NCBI RefSeq assembly: GCF_007997005.1
Contig: NZ_VOSL01000013.1
Location: 1-64,000 of the forward strand
Reading direction: 5' to 3'
DNA length: 64,000 nucleotides
Source of the DNA: Lujinxingia vulgaris
GTDB lineage: Bacteria > Myxococcota_A > Bradymonadia > Bradymonadales > Bradymonadaceae
Positions 45,379-54,421 of this stretch are shown here, in pieces; position 1 is the first letter of the stretch, and each line of letters begins with the position of its first letter. The notes under the pieces were generated by a model. The model had not been told where the DNA came from, did not search any database, and worked only from the letters and a program-made list of their open reading frames with translations. The position numbers and the translations under genes are program-made.

Positions 45379-46323
45379 ATGTCTTCGGACGACGGCTCGC
45401 ATCGCCCCCCCGCGCCCGCCCGACCTGGCGCTCAAAAACCGCGCCTCAACGTCGCCGGTGACCTGCCCACGCAGGCCAACCACGACCGCGTCTCCACGGT
45501 CATGATCCACGCCGAGGACCCCACCCCGCCTCCCGGTCATAGGCCCAACCTCGCGCAACACGACCCCGAGGAGACTTTTCCTCCCGGCGCCTCCGTTCCC
45601 GCGCAGAGCCTCACAGGCCAGCACCGTTCCCCGCACCAGCGACCCGCCCATCAGCCGCAGGGGCCGGCCACCGGCCAGCATAACGCCGCCCATCTCCAGC
45701 AGCATCGCTCCGGGCAACAGCATGCTCATCCGCAGCAGGGCTTCACGGGTCAGCATAACGCCGCCCATCTCCAGCAGGGCTCGGCGACCGGCCAACATAA
45801 CGCCGCCCATCTCCAGCAGGGCTTCACAGGCCGACATAACGCCGCCCATCTCCAGCAGGGCTACGCCTCCCAGAGCGCGCACGACGCCGAGCACCTGACC
45901 AACACCGGCTTCATCCCGACCGAAGCCTTTAAAGCCGCCCGGGCGCAGCAGCAGGCCGCAGGAGGCAAGAAGCCCGCACGCGCGCGCCGCATCCAGATCG
46001 GCGGACGCACCTTCGAGCTCCCCTCGTTCGGCATGAGCGAGATGTCTGCCGACGCCAAACAACGCGTGATCTACTCGATCTGCGCTACGATGGCCGGCGG
46101 CCTCATCGGCTTTGTGCTCGGCGCCTTCAACGCCCGACTCCAGGGCTGGACCGTCTCCGAGGGCACCGCCGAGATGCACCTGCTCGCCATGGTCTGCGCC
46201 CTGACCTTCGGCATCATGGCGTACATGCGCCCGCAGCAAGTCGACCAGGTGCTGGTAAAGATCGGCCTGCTCAGCGCCGCCGACGCCGATCCGGATCGCA
46301 CCGACGAGCTGCGCATCCGATAA
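45379..46323 (+). CDS. His/Gln-rich tandem repeat protein with C-terminal membrane helices
   Basis: A 314-aa protein. Residues about 90-165 hold four or five near-exact copies of a 13-14 aa unit (TGQHNAAHLQQG), rich in His, Asn and Gln. A basic linker (KKPARARRIQIGG) leads to two membrane helices (VIYSICATMAGGLIGFVLG; MHLLAMVCALTFGIMAYM) near the C-terminus. The His residues could bind metal; the neighbouring MerC-like gene makes that attractive but unproved. No family was recognised. There is a clear GGAG upstream of the ATG. Confidence 0.7.
   Translation: MSSDDGSHRPPAPARPGAQKPRLNVAGDLPTQANHDRVSTVMIHAEDPTPPPGHRPNLAQHDPEETFPPGASVPAQSLTGQHRSPHQRPAHQPQGPATGQHNAAHLQQHRSGQQHAHPQQGFTGQHNAAHLQQGSATGQHNAAHLQQGFTGRHNAAHLQQGYASQSAHDAEHLTNTGFIPTEAFKAARAQQQAAGGKKPARARRIQIGGRTFELPSFGMSEMSADAKQRVIYSICATMAGGLIGFVLGAFNARLQGWTVSEGTAEMHLLAMVCALTFGIMAYMRPQQVDQVLVKIGLLSAADADPDRTDELRIR
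45674..45870 (+). repeat. In-frame tandem DNA repeat encoding His/Gln units
   Basis: The string CATAACGCCGCCCATCTCCAG recurs in exact or near-exact form four times, spaced 39-42 bp apart in the main run, after a less regular first copy. It encodes the TGQHNAAHLQQG units and has little synonymous drift, which suggests recent expansion. Confidence 0.85.
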
Positions 46324-46408
46324 ATCGCGCGCACCGAACTGGAATGAGGCCCAAAGCGGGCTATGTTCACCCGCCGGTGTCTCTATTTCCCGCGTGCGGT
46401 AACGAGTT

Positions 46409-48790
46409 ATGGGTCGTCTTCTACGTGTTCATGAGCGCCGCCCCTCCCGGGCGGTCACTTCCCTCTCCTCATCAGCCTCAACGAGGCTATCGCCCCTGCT
46501 GGCGATTCTGGCAGCGCTGGCAGCGCTCACCATTGTGGCCGCGCCGCTACAGATCAGCGCGCAGGAGCTCGACGTCCCCGAAGGCGCCTACGCCGAAGAC
46601 GCCTTTGATGAGGGCGATCCGCGCGTCGAGAAACGCCTGATTCTCGACCACACGACCGCCTCCCCCGGCCAGACCATCACCGCCGGGGTCCAGTTTAAGA
46701 TGGACCCCAAATGGCATATCTACTGGCGCAACTCCGGCCAGGGGGGCATGAGCACCGAGGCCAGCCTCACCGCCTCCGCAGGCCAGATCTCCGAGCTCCG
46801 CTGGCCCGCCCCCACCGTCTACCATGAGGCCGGCGGCGAGATCATAACTTTTGGTTATGGCGACGATGTGCTCGTGTACTGGGAGGTCGCGCTCCCCGAC
46901 GATCTTCAGCCCGGCGATGAGGTCGAGCTCAAGGCCAACGTCGACTACCTCGTCTGCAAAGTCGACTGCATCCCCGGCCGCGCTGAGCTCACCCGCACGA
47001 TCACCCCTGGCGAGGCGCCCGAGCCGGCCGACGCCACCGTCGTCGCCCTCTTTGAGGAGGCCCGCAGCGCCACCCCTCAACCCACCTCCCGGCGTAAACT
47101 CAACGCCTCACTCCGATACTCCAAAGCCCCCATCGCCCCCGGCGAAGACTTCCGCGCCGAGCTCGCGATCATCGGCTGCGAGACGCCCGACGCCCCCGAC
47201 TGTCTCAACCTCGGACCCCCGCCCGAGCGCCCCGCCGACGCCTTTGTCTTCGACACCCTGCCCCAGAGCCGCCTGGAGGTCGCCCGCGTCAGCCCGCACC
47301 CCACCGCACACTCCGGCTGGTTCATCGAGCTTCAAGGGCGCACAAGCTCCGACACACCCTCGGGCGACCAGCGCTTAAGCGGCGTGCTCAAGCTCATCGA
47401 CGCCGCCGGCCAACCCCTGCCCACCTTCGTCGACTTCCTCTTCCCCCGCACCGAGAGCGCTGAAGCGCAGGCAATGCTGCTCGGCGCCGGCGCTCCGACC
47501 GACCTCAACCCAGGCCCCACCTCCCCCGCATCACCCACCGACAACGCCCCCTCAATCTTCGCGATCTTACTCCTGGCTTTTGCCGGCGGCGCGCTCCTCA
47601 ACCTGATGCCCTGCGTCTTCCCGGTGCTCGCCATCAAGGTCTTCTCCTTCGTCAAACTCGCCAACGAAGAGCGCCAGAGCGTCTATGTGCACGGCGCGGC
47701 CTACACCGCCGGCATCGTCACCTCCATGATGGCTCTGGCCGGCGTGGTGATCGCCCTGCAGCAGATCGGCACTCAGGTGGGGTGGGGCTTCCAGTTTCAA
47801 GAACCGCGCTTCATCGCCGTGGTCGGCGCCGTGCTGGTGATCTTCGCCCTCAACCTCTTCGGCGTCTTCGAGGTCACGCTCAACCCGGGCCGCCTCCAGA
47901 ACCTGGCCGACGCCCCGGGCGGGGCGCGCCGCAGCTTCGGCGAGGGCGTGCTCGCCGTCGTGCTGGCCACGCCCTGCTCGGCGCCTTTTCTGGGCACCGC
48001 CGTGGGCTTTGCCCTGGCGAGCAGCCCCTTTGTGATCGCGCTGATCTTCATGACCCTGGGCCTGGGCCTGGCCGCCCCCTTCGTCGCGCTCACGCTCATC
48101 CCCAACACCGCCCGATTCCTGCCGCGCCCCGGCCCCTGGATGCTGGTCTTTAAGCAGTTTCTGGGCTTCGCGCTGCTCGGCACCGTCATCTGGCTGCTCT
48201 GGCTCATCGGGCAAATGAGCGGGGCGATGGCCCAGACCGCCCAGCTCATCTTCCTGCTCAGCTGCGCGCTCGCGGCCTGGATCTGGGGTCAGGTGCAGTT
48301 TGGCAGCACCACAAAACGCCTCCTCGGCGGCCTGGCTGCCCTGGCGATCATCGCGCTGAGCGCCTGGCAGACCCTCACCCTCACCGCCGACGCGCCTCCC
48401 CCCGAATCGACCGCCTCACAGGCCTCCTCCACCAACGCCGAGGGCATCGCCTGGATCCCCTGGAGCGAAGAGGCCGTCCAGGCCGAGCTGGCCGCCGGAC
48501 GACCGGTGTTTATCGACTTTACAGCCACCTGGTGCATCACCTGCCAGGTCAACAAACGAAACGTCCTGGAGACCCCGGAGGTCATCGCCGCCGTTGAAGA
48601 ACACAACGTCGCCATGGTCATCGCCGACTGGACCCGGCGCGATGATCGCATCCGCGCCAAACTCGCTGAGTTTGGCAAGGCCGGGGTGCCGATGTACCTT
48701 CTCTACCACCCCGACTCACCCGAGGATCCCCGCGTCCTGCCTGAACTTCTCACCCGTCAGATGGTGATCGACGCCTTCGCCGCGCCCTGA
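46409..48790 (+). CDS. dsbD: Thiol:disulfide interchange protein DsbD family
   Basis: A 793-aa DsbD-type electron conduit. It has an N-terminal signal, then a periplasmic N-terminal domain (about 40-360), and eight membrane helices with the conserved Cys in LLNLMPCVFPVLAIKV and LATPCSAPFLGTAVGF. The C-terminal thioredoxin domain has TATWCITCQVNKRN (CxxC). Electrons should pass from cytoplasmic thioredoxin through the membrane to periplasmic partners such as the redoxin lipoprotein encoded next. N-terminal length exceeds E. coli DsbD (565 aa), as in other ScsB/DsbD2-type forms. The start is uncertain: the ATG has no strong ribosome-binding site. Confidence 0.88.
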   Translation: MGRLLRVHERRPSRAVTSLSSSASTRLSPLLAILAALAALTIVAAPLQISAQELDVPEGAYAEDAFDEGDPRVEKRLILDHTTASPGQTITAGVQFKMDPKWHIYWRNSGQGGMSTEASLTASAGQISELRWPAPTVYHEAGGEIITFGYGDDVLVYWEVALPDDLQPGDEVELKANVDYLVCKVDCIPGRAELTRTITPGEAPEPADATVVALFEEARSATPQPTSRRKLNASLRYSKAPIAPGEDFRAELAIIGCETPDAPDCLNLGPPPERPADAFVFDTLPQSRLEVARVSPHPTAHSGWFIELQGRTSSDTPSGDQRLSGVLKLIDAAGQPLPTFVDFLFPRTESAEAQAMLLGAGAPTDLNPGPTSPASPTDNAPSIFAILLLAFAGGALLNLMPCVFPVLAIKVFSFVKLANEERQSVYVHGAAYTAGIVTSMMALAGVVIALQQIGTQVGWGFQFQEPRFIAVVGAVLVIFALNLFGVFEVTLNPGRLQNLADAPGGARRSFGEGVLAVVLATPCSAPFLGTAVGFALASSPFVIALIFMTLGLGLAAPFVALTLIPNTARFLPRPGPWMLVFKQFLGFALLGTVIWLLWLIGQMSGAMAQTAQLIFLLSCALAAWIWGQVQFGSTTKRLLGGLAALAIIALSAWQTLTLTADAPPPESTASQASSTNAEGIAWIPWSEEAVQAELAAGRPVFIDFTATWCITCQVNKRNVLETPEVIAAVEEHNVAMVIADWTRRDDRIRAKLAEFGKAGVPMYLLYHPDSPEDPRVLPELLTRQMVIDAFAAP

Positions 48791-48883
48791 CGCTCCGGCG
48801 CTCGCCACACCTTTGCAGCCCACCCCGACTTCGGCCTTATGATGCGCTGAGGCCCCCACGTTGAACCTTGTTGAGGAGAGACC

Positions 48884-49645
48884 ATGCACCGCTTCAAATG
48901 GATGATGATCGTTACGCTTACCCTGGGCGTCGGCGCGCTGAGCGCCTGCGAGAACCCCGAAGCCGAGCCTGGCGAAAGCCCCGCCGAGGCCACCGCCCCC
49001 GAGAGCGAGGCCGCGCAGACCGCCGAAGGCACCGCCGTCGGCACCGATGAGGCCGCCCGTCAGGCCGCCGCCGCACAGGGCGAGCAGGAAGGCGCCGCCC
49101 CCGAAAAACCCATCGTCGGTGAGCCCGCCCCCGACTTCACGCTCGTCGATGAGGCCGGAAACTCCCACACCCTGAGCCAGTACAAAGGCAAAACCGTGGT
49201 GCTGGAGTGGTTCAACATCCCCTGCCCCTACGTCAACCGACACTACGACGCGGGCACCTTTGACACCCTGCTCAAAGAGCATGGCGAGGCCAATGAGATC
49301 GTCTGGCTGGCCATCGACTCGACGCACAACAACACCCCCGAAGACTCGCAGGCCTGGAAAGCGAAGACCGACGAGAAGCGCGAGTTTAGCTACCCCATCC
49401 TTCAGGATCCCTCCGGGGAGGTCGGCCGCCTCTACCAGGCCAAGACCACCCCGCATATGTTCGTGATCGATTCGGCCGGTATCCTGCGCTACATGGGCGG
49501 CATCGACGACGATCCTCGCGGCCAGAAGGAAGAGCCCACCAACTACGTCGACGCCGCGCTCACCGCGATGGCCGCCGGCGAAGACATCGCCACCACCGAA
49601 GCCCAGCCCTACGGCTGCACGGTGAAGTACGCCGACGGCAGCTAA
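48884..49645 (+). CDS. Redoxin-domain lipoprotein
   Basis: A 253-aa lipoprotein (lipobox GALSACE) with an Ala/Glu/Gln-rich linker and an AhpC/TSA redoxin domain from about residue 78 (VGEPAPDFTLVDEAGN). The active-site region is WFNIPCPYVNRHYDAG, with a single Cys at the peroxiredoxin position and no CxxC. Other parts are YPILQDPSGEVGRLY and TPHMFVIDSAGILRYMGGID. It probably works as a periplasmic peroxidase or thiol oxidoreductase fed by the adjacent DsbD. TTGAGGAGAGACC before the ATG is a good ribosome-binding site. Confidence 0.85.
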   Translation: MHRFKWMMIVTLTLGVGALSACENPEAEPGESPAEATAPESEAAQTAEGTAVGTDEAARQAAAAQGEQEGAAPEKPIVGEPAPDFTLVDEAGNSHTLSQYKGKTVVLEWFNIPCPYVNRHYDAGTFDTLLKEHGEANEIVWLAIDSTHNNTPEDSQAWKAKTDEKREFSYPILQDPSGEVGRLYQAKTTPHMFVIDSAGILRYMGGIDDDPRGQKEEPTNYVDAALTAMAAGEDIATTEAQPYGCTVKYADGS

Positions 49646-49680
49646 GCCTCCGGCAACCGCCGAAGATCACCACGTGATGG

Positions 49681-49715
49681 GCCCCCGGCGAGCGTTGCTC
49701 GCCGGGGGGCTTTTT
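49681..49715 (+). terminator. Intrinsic terminator of the redoxin gene
   Basis: A 12-bp GC stem (CCCCCGGCGAGC at 49682-49693 and GCTCGCCGGGGG at 49697-49708, loop GTT) is followed by GCTTTTT. It lies about 35 bp after the redoxin stop. Confidence 0.88.
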
Positions 49716-49792
49716 ACAAACTGGCCGCATCGTCAGGTTTTATGCGCCTCATCGGCCTTTCCCCTTCCGGCGGCGCGCACACGATCTTCGCC

Positions 49793-50947
49793 CTACTGCC
49801 CCTCCACACTCAGGCGCACATCCGCAAAACACGCTGCGGAATCAGGCCCCAGCGCCTCATCGGGCACCTCCCGCCCCAGCGCGCTCAGGGCGTGCGCGGT
49901 GGTGTAGTGGGCGATCACCTCCCGGGCGCGGGTCGCCTCCAACGTCGCCTCCTCGCAGGAGCGCACCAGGGTGAGCCCCACAATCGGGGGCACCTCCACG
50001 CCCTCATCCACCAGGCGCGCGACCATGGCGTGTGGGCCGCCCAGCAGCTCGCAGACCCGGGTGCTGCTCAGATGCCCCATCCCCTCGACCTCCACAAGCG
50101 CGCCCTGGCTGGCGCTGGCCTCGCGCCGCTCCCGCACCCGCTCCGGCGTGGCCAGCACATCGGCGTCGCCAGCGATCCACATCACGCGCGCCTGCTCCCG
50201 GGCCACCGCCGCTGACGCATTCCAGAACACCGCGCCGCGCACCCCCTCGTCGTCAAGCATCGCCGCAGCGGCTCGCGCCCCGGCTGAATGCCCCACGACC
50301 ACCACCTGATCATCTGCGATCACCCGTCCCAGCCCGGCGTCCTCCTCCAGGGTCACACGCGCGGCGCGCAACACCTCCCGCGCCCGATCCTCGCCAGGCT
50401 CGCCAGTGGCCAGCACGTGGCGTAGCCCCCACTCGCTGATCTGCGGCGCGGCGACCACCAGCCCGTGGCTGGCCATCTGCACCAACACATCGGCCGACTG
50501 CCCGGCAAAGCCCCCCGGCCCGTGCGCAAAGAGCACGACCCCGAACCCGCCGTCGCGGTGGTTATACGCATCGTGGCGCGCCTCCAGCATCCAGCGCCAC
50601 CCGGGGTCGAGCAACCCCGTCCGCAGGGCGTCGGGCATCTGCTCGCGCACATCGACGGCGACCCGCTGCATCGGGCTGTCGTCGATCGCCGGATAATAAA
50701 CCTCCATCAGGTGGTCCTCATCGATGCGCAACGTGCGCATGCCCACCTCATAGGGCCCCATCGCGTCAAAGAGCTCGCAGAACTCCCCGATCACCTCCGG
50801 CGGCACGCCCTGACCACCATCGGGCTGTTGAGGCTCACTGCTGGCCTGACACCCGCTCAAGCTCACCGCCCACAGCCCCAGACACACCCCCACGAGAAGT
50901 ACGATCCACGCCTCCAGCCCATCGCCCTGCTGCGCTCGCTGTCTCAC
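49793..50947 (-). CDS. Alpha/beta hydrolase lipoprotein
   Basis: A 384-aa lipoprotein (lipobox SLSGC near residue 32). The hydrolase fold has VVLFAHGPGGFAGQ (oxyanion loop), the nucleophile elbow VVVGHSAGARAA, the acid in WIAGDADVLATPE and the base in VEGMGHLSS, so the Ser-Asp-His triad is complete. It resembles dienelactone-hydrolase or polyester-hydrolase-like families; substrate unknown. The start is GTG with GGGGGAATCC ahead of it. The long frame that continues upstream across the next gene is antisense to prfC and not used. Confidence 0.8.
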   Translation of the reverse strand: MRQRAQQGDGLEAWIVLLVGVCLGLWAVSLSGCQASSEPQQPDGGQGVPPEVIGEFCELFDAMGPYEVGMRTLRIDEDHLMEVYYPAIDDSPMQRVAVDVREQMPDALRTGLLDPGWRWMLEARHDAYNHRDGGFGVVLFAHGPGGFAGQSADVLVQMASHGLVVAAPQISEWGLRHVLATGEPGEDRAREVLRAARVTLEEDAGLGRVIADDQVVVVGHSAGARAAAAMLDDEGVRGAVFWNASAAVAREQARVMWIAGDADVLATPERVRERREASASQGALVEVEGMGHLSSTRVCELLGGPHAMVARLVDEGVEVPPIVGLTLVRSCEEATLEATRAREVIAHYTTAHALSALGREVPDEALGPDSAACFADVRLSVEGQ

Positions 50948-51067
50948 GGATTCCCCCTGCGCGCTGCCGCGCTTGTAAGCCTTGCCCCCCCGCACTATTC
51001 TGCGCCCGCCCGGGGCCCTCAAATTTTGGTCCCACCTCGACATCTCTTCCAGAAAAGCGATCCACCT

Positions 51068-52708
51068 ATGAGCACCGACCTCTCCCCCAAGAAAATCGCC
51101 GAGGAGGTCCAACGCCGGCGCACCTTCGCGATCATCTCGCACCCCGACGCCGGTAAGACCACCATGACCGAGAAGCTCCTGCTTTACGGCGGTGCCATCC
51201 ACCTGGCCGGCAGCGTCAAGAGCCGACGCGCCGCCAAACACGCGGTCAGCGACTGGATGGAGATGGAGCAGCAACGTGGCATCTCCATCACCTCCTCGGT
51301 CTTGCAGTTCCCCTATGGCGACTACGCCATCAACCTGCTCGATACCCCCGGCCACGCCGACTTCTCGGAGGACACCTACCGCACGCTCGCTGCGGCAGAC
51401 AGCGCCGTGATGCTCATGGACGTCGCCAAAGGCGTCGAGCCGCAGACCATCAAGCTCTTCAAGGTCTGCGCGATGCGCAAACTGCCCATCTTCACCTTTG
51501 TAAACAAGATGGACCGCTACGGCCGCCCGCCGCTGGAGCTGATGGAGGAGATCGAAGAGATCCTCGGCATCCGCTCCTGCCCCATCAACTGGCCGATTGG
51601 TGATGGTAAGGAGTTTAAGGGCGTTTACGACCGGCTCAATGAAAAGATCATCGTCTTCGACTCCCAGGGATCCCACGGGGAGTCGATCGTCGAGGAGGTC
51701 ACCGTCGATCTCGACGACCCGCAGGCCGAAAAACTCCTGGGCACCGACCGCTACCTCAAGCTCCTCGACGACATTGAACTTCTGGACATCGCCGGCGACC
51801 CCTTCGATCTGGAGCGGGTGCGCGCCGGCGAGCTCACCCCGATGTTCTTTGGCTCGGCGATGACCAACTTCGGCGTCGGCCCCTTCCTCAAAGCCTTCGT
51901 CGAGATGGCGCCCTCGCCGGCCGAGGCCAGAGACCGCGCCGCGGTCAACCCGACGCGCCCCGACTTCTCGGGCTTTGTCTTTAAGATTCAGGCCAACATG
52001 AACCCGGCCCACCGCGACCGCCTGGCCTTTATGCGCATCACCTCCGGCGTGTTCGAAAAAGACATGCAGGCGACCATCAAGCGCGACAACCGCCAGCTCA
52101 AGCTGGCCTACCCCCAGACCTTTATGGCGTCGGACCGCGAGGTCGCCCAGCGCGCCTTCGCTGGCGACATCATCGGTCTGTATGACCCGGGGCATTTCCG
52201 CATCGGCGACACCCTCTTCACCGGCGACGCCGTCGAAGAGACCGAGATTCCCCGCTTCAGCCCCGAACATTTCGCCGTGGTCGAGATCAAAGAGGCGCTC
52301 AAGCGCAAGCAGCTCACCAAGGGCCTCGACCAGCTCTCGGAGGAGGGCACCATCCAGGTCTTCCGCCAGCCCCACCTGGGCGATCTCGACGCGGTGGTGG
52401 GCGCCGTCGGTATCCTGCAGTTCGAGGTGCTCCAGCACCGCCTGGAGAACGAGTACAAGGTCAAGGTCAACCTGCGCCAACTCAACTTCAAGCACGCCCG
52501 CTGGGTCGATGGTGAGCCCTTTGACGAAGACGCCTTTAACCGCCAGGACTACACCAAGGTGCTGCGCGACCGCGACGATCTGCCGATTGTGCTCTTCCGC
52601 AACGACTGGGCGCTCAACTACTGCAGCCAGCAGAACCCGAAGCTGCGTTTTCTGCCCAACCCCCCCGGCACCCCGGGGCTGGAAGAGCTGCACGGGGCGA
52701 CGGTCTAA
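51068..52708 (+). CDS. prfC: Peptide chain release factor 3
   Basis: RF3 (546 aa; usual 525-545) is a translational GTPase that recycles RF1/RF2 after termination. G1 is ISHPDAGKTTMTEK, switch I includes MEQQRGISITSSV, G3 is DTPGHADFSEDTYR, G4 is NKMDR. The C-terminal EF-G-like domains III and IV are complete. The ATG has a weak ribosome-binding site. The two flanking genes are transcribed away from or against it, so it is probably monocistronic. Confidence 0.96.
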   Translation: MSTDLSPKKIAEEVQRRRTFAIISHPDAGKTTMTEKLLLYGGAIHLAGSVKSRRAAKHAVSDWMEMEQQRGISITSSVLQFPYGDYAINLLDTPGHADFSEDTYRTLAAADSAVMLMDVAKGVEPQTIKLFKVCAMRKLPIFTFVNKMDRYGRPPLELMEEIEEILGIRSCPINWPIGDGKEFKGVYDRLNEKIIVFDSQGSHGESIVEEVTVDLDDPQAEKLLGTDRYLKLLDDIELLDIAGDPFDLERVRAGELTPMFFGSAMTNFGVGPFLKAFVEMAPSPAEARDRAAVNPTRPDFSGFVFKIQANMNPAHRDRLAFMRITSGVFEKDMQATIKRDNRQLKLAYPQTFMASDREVAQRAFAGDIIGLYDPGHFRIGDTLFTGDAVEETEIPRFSPEHFAVVEIKEALKRKQLTKGLDQLSEEGTIQVFRQPHLGDLDAVVGAVGILQFEVLQHRLENEYKVKVNLRQLNFKHARWVDGEPFDEDAFNRQDYTKVLRDRDDLPIVLFRNDWALNYCSQQNPKLRFLPNPPGTPGLEELHGATV

Positions 52709-52756
52709 GACGCGACATCACGGCCTCCTTCGCGAGGCCAGTGAGACTCCGCGCCA

Positions 52757-52792
52757 CAAAAAAAACGGACGCCTCGCGGCGTCCGTTTTTCT
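52757..52792. terminator. Bidirectional intrinsic terminator for prfC and gpsA
   Basis: A 13-bp stem with AAAAACGGACGCC and GGCGTCCGTTTTT arms and loop TCGC gives U-tracts on both strands. It lies between the stops at 52708 (+) and 52819 (-). Confidence 0.92.
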
Positions 52793-52818
52793 TTTATTAT
52801 CAACACCTTAGCCCATCA

Positions 52819-53829
52819 TCACATCCAACCACCGAGCTCCGCCTTGAGCGGACGCGACATCAGATCGGTGACGGCCTGGCGGGTGTCTTTGCCCTCGTAA
52901 ATCACCTGGTAGACCTGCTCGCTGATGGGCATCTCCACGCCGATTTTGGCGGCCAGGTTATGCACGCTGCGCGACGTCTTGATGCCCTCGGCCACCATGT
53001 TCATCTCGCTCAAAATCGCGTCGATGGTCATGCCCTGACCGAGCTTAAAGCCCACAGTGCGGTTACGGCTCAAGCCGCCGGTGCAGGTGAGCACCAGGTC
53101 GCCCATGCCCGCCAGACCGGTGAGCGTGAGCGGGTTGGCGCCCATGCGCACGCCCAGGCGCGTGATCTCGTTGAGCCCGCGGGTGATCATGCCCGCCGAG
53201 GCGTTTAAGCCCAGCTCCATGCCGCTGACCGCGCCGGAGGCAATCGCGATGACGTTTTTGAGCGCCCCGCCGATCTCCACGCCCACCACGTCGTTGGAGG
53301 TGTAGGCGCGAAAATAGCCGTTGCTGAAGACCTGCTGCACCTTCACCGCCAGGCGATGGTTGTAGCTGGCGATGGTCACCGCGGTGGGTTTGCAGGTGGC
53401 GACCTCCCGGGCAAAGCTCGGCCCGGAGAGGTAGCATAAGAAGGGGTGAAAACGCGGGGCGAGCACATCTTCGAGGATCTCGCTGACGAGCATCAGGGAG
53501 TCGTTCTCGATGCCCTTGGTCGCGCTGACGATGGGGACGCCATCGGGCAAAAAGGGCGCGGCCTGGGTCATCACCTCGCGCAACACGTGGCTGGGGGGCA
53601 CCGAGACGATCATCGCTTTGTCGCGGACCGCCTCCTCCATGTCGTTGGTCGCGCGCAGGTTCTCGGGCAGGTCGATGCCTTCGAGGTAGACCGCGTTCTG
53701 GCGCGTGCTGTTGATCGTCTCGACCAGGGTGGGCTCATGGACCCACATCATCACCTGATGGCCCTGGTCGGCCAGAAGCCTTGCGAGCGCTGTTCCCCAG
53801 GAACCACCTCCGATCACACCGATCTTCAT
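52819..53829 (-). CDS. gpsA: Glycerol-3-phosphate dehydrogenase [NAD(P)+]
   Basis: GpsA (336 aa) makes sn-glycerol-3-phosphate from dihydroxyacetone phosphate for phospholipid synthesis. Seen: MKIGVIGGGSWGTALARL (Rossmann), SATKGIE, YLSGPSFAREV, VEIGGALKNVIAIASG with the catalytic Lys, and GLAGMGDLVLTC. Length and motifs are typical. It is downstream of the two cyclic-nucleotide-binding genes by about 50 bp on the same strand and may be cotranscribed with them. Confidence 0.97.
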   Translation of the reverse strand: MKIGVIGGGSWGTALARLLADQGHQVMMWVHEPTLVETINSTRQNAVYLEGIDLPENLRATNDMEEAVRDKAMIVSVPPSHVLREVMTQAAPFLPDGVPIVSATKGIENDSLMLVSEILEDVLAPRFHPFLCYLSGPSFAREVATCKPTAVTIASYNHRLAVKVQQVFSNGYFRAYTSNDVVGVEIGGALKNVIAIASGAVSGMELGLNASAGMITRGLNEITRLGVRMGANPLTLTGLAGMGDLVLTCTGGLSRNRTVGFKLGQGMTIDAILSEMNMVAEGIKTSRSVHNLAAKIGVEMPISEQVYQVIYEGKDTRQAVTDLMSRPLKAELGGWM

Positions 53830-53883
53830 GCGTACCTCCAGCTCACCACCGAAGCCAATTAAGTGGATGAATTTAAAAGCGTT

Positions 53884-54399
53884 TCAGGCATTTCTCGTGC
53901 GCCTGCGCAAGAGGCGCAGCGTCTCGGCCGGGTTGCCAAAGACCTCGTGCAGGCGCTCGTTGGCGTCGCGCATCTCCTGCACCAGCGCCTCGGCCAGCTC
54001 GTCGACCAGACGAAACGCCACGGCGTCGCCGGCCTCAAACATCGCCTCAAAGCGCTCGCGGTCCAGCTTGAGCACCACGCTGCGCTCCAGGGCTACAGCC
54101 GAGCTGTGGTGCCGCCAGGGTTTGACCAGGTAGGAGAGCGCCATGAAGGTGCCGGGCCGGTCGATCTGCGTGACCTTGCGCCCGACCGGCTGGCGGGTCA
54201 GCGATTGCTCCAGACGCCCGGAGATGAGCACGTAGCAGGACTGCCCCTGGCGGCCCACCGCCCAGAGCACCTCGCGCGGGGCGAGCGTGCGCACGTCGCA
54301 GGCGTCGATCAGGCGATCGAACTCCTCGTCGCTCAGCGCATCGAAAAAGGGTCGGGTGCGCAGCGCTTCGCGGGCCAGGCGGTGACGGTCAGTCGGCAT
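53884..54399 (-). CDS. Cyclic-nucleotide-binding-domain-like protein with degenerate phosphate cassette
   Basis: A 171-aa protein with one cAMP-binding-like beta barrel (FDALSDEEFDRLIDACDVRTL, YVLISGRLEQSL). The region that should carry the phosphate-binding cassette reads GTFMALSYLVKPWRHHSSAV and lacks the usual GE...RxA, so nucleotide binding is doubtful. No DNA-binding HTH follows; the C-terminus is a helix. The ATG at 54399 has little of a ribosome-binding site and lies 22 bp after the upstream gene; a TTG further up is an alternative. It is a paralogue of the next gene. Confidence 0.75.
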   Translation of the reverse strand: MPTDRHRLAREALRTRPFFDALSDEEFDRLIDACDVRTLAPREVLWAVGRQGQSCYVLISGRLEQSLTRQPVGRKVTQIDRPGTFMALSYLVKPWRHHSSAVALERSVVLKLDRERFEAMFEAGDAVAFRLVDELAEALVQEMRDANERLHEVFGNPAETLRLLRRRTRNA

Positions 54400-54421
54400 A
54401 GATGAGTCCGGCGTCAAAAGC

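Noticed and set aside
50948..52693. N-terminal extension of the alpha/beta hydrolase frame to 966 aa
   Set aside because: This part is antisense to prfC. The lipoprotein signal peptide begins at the GTG at 50947 with a ribosome-binding site.
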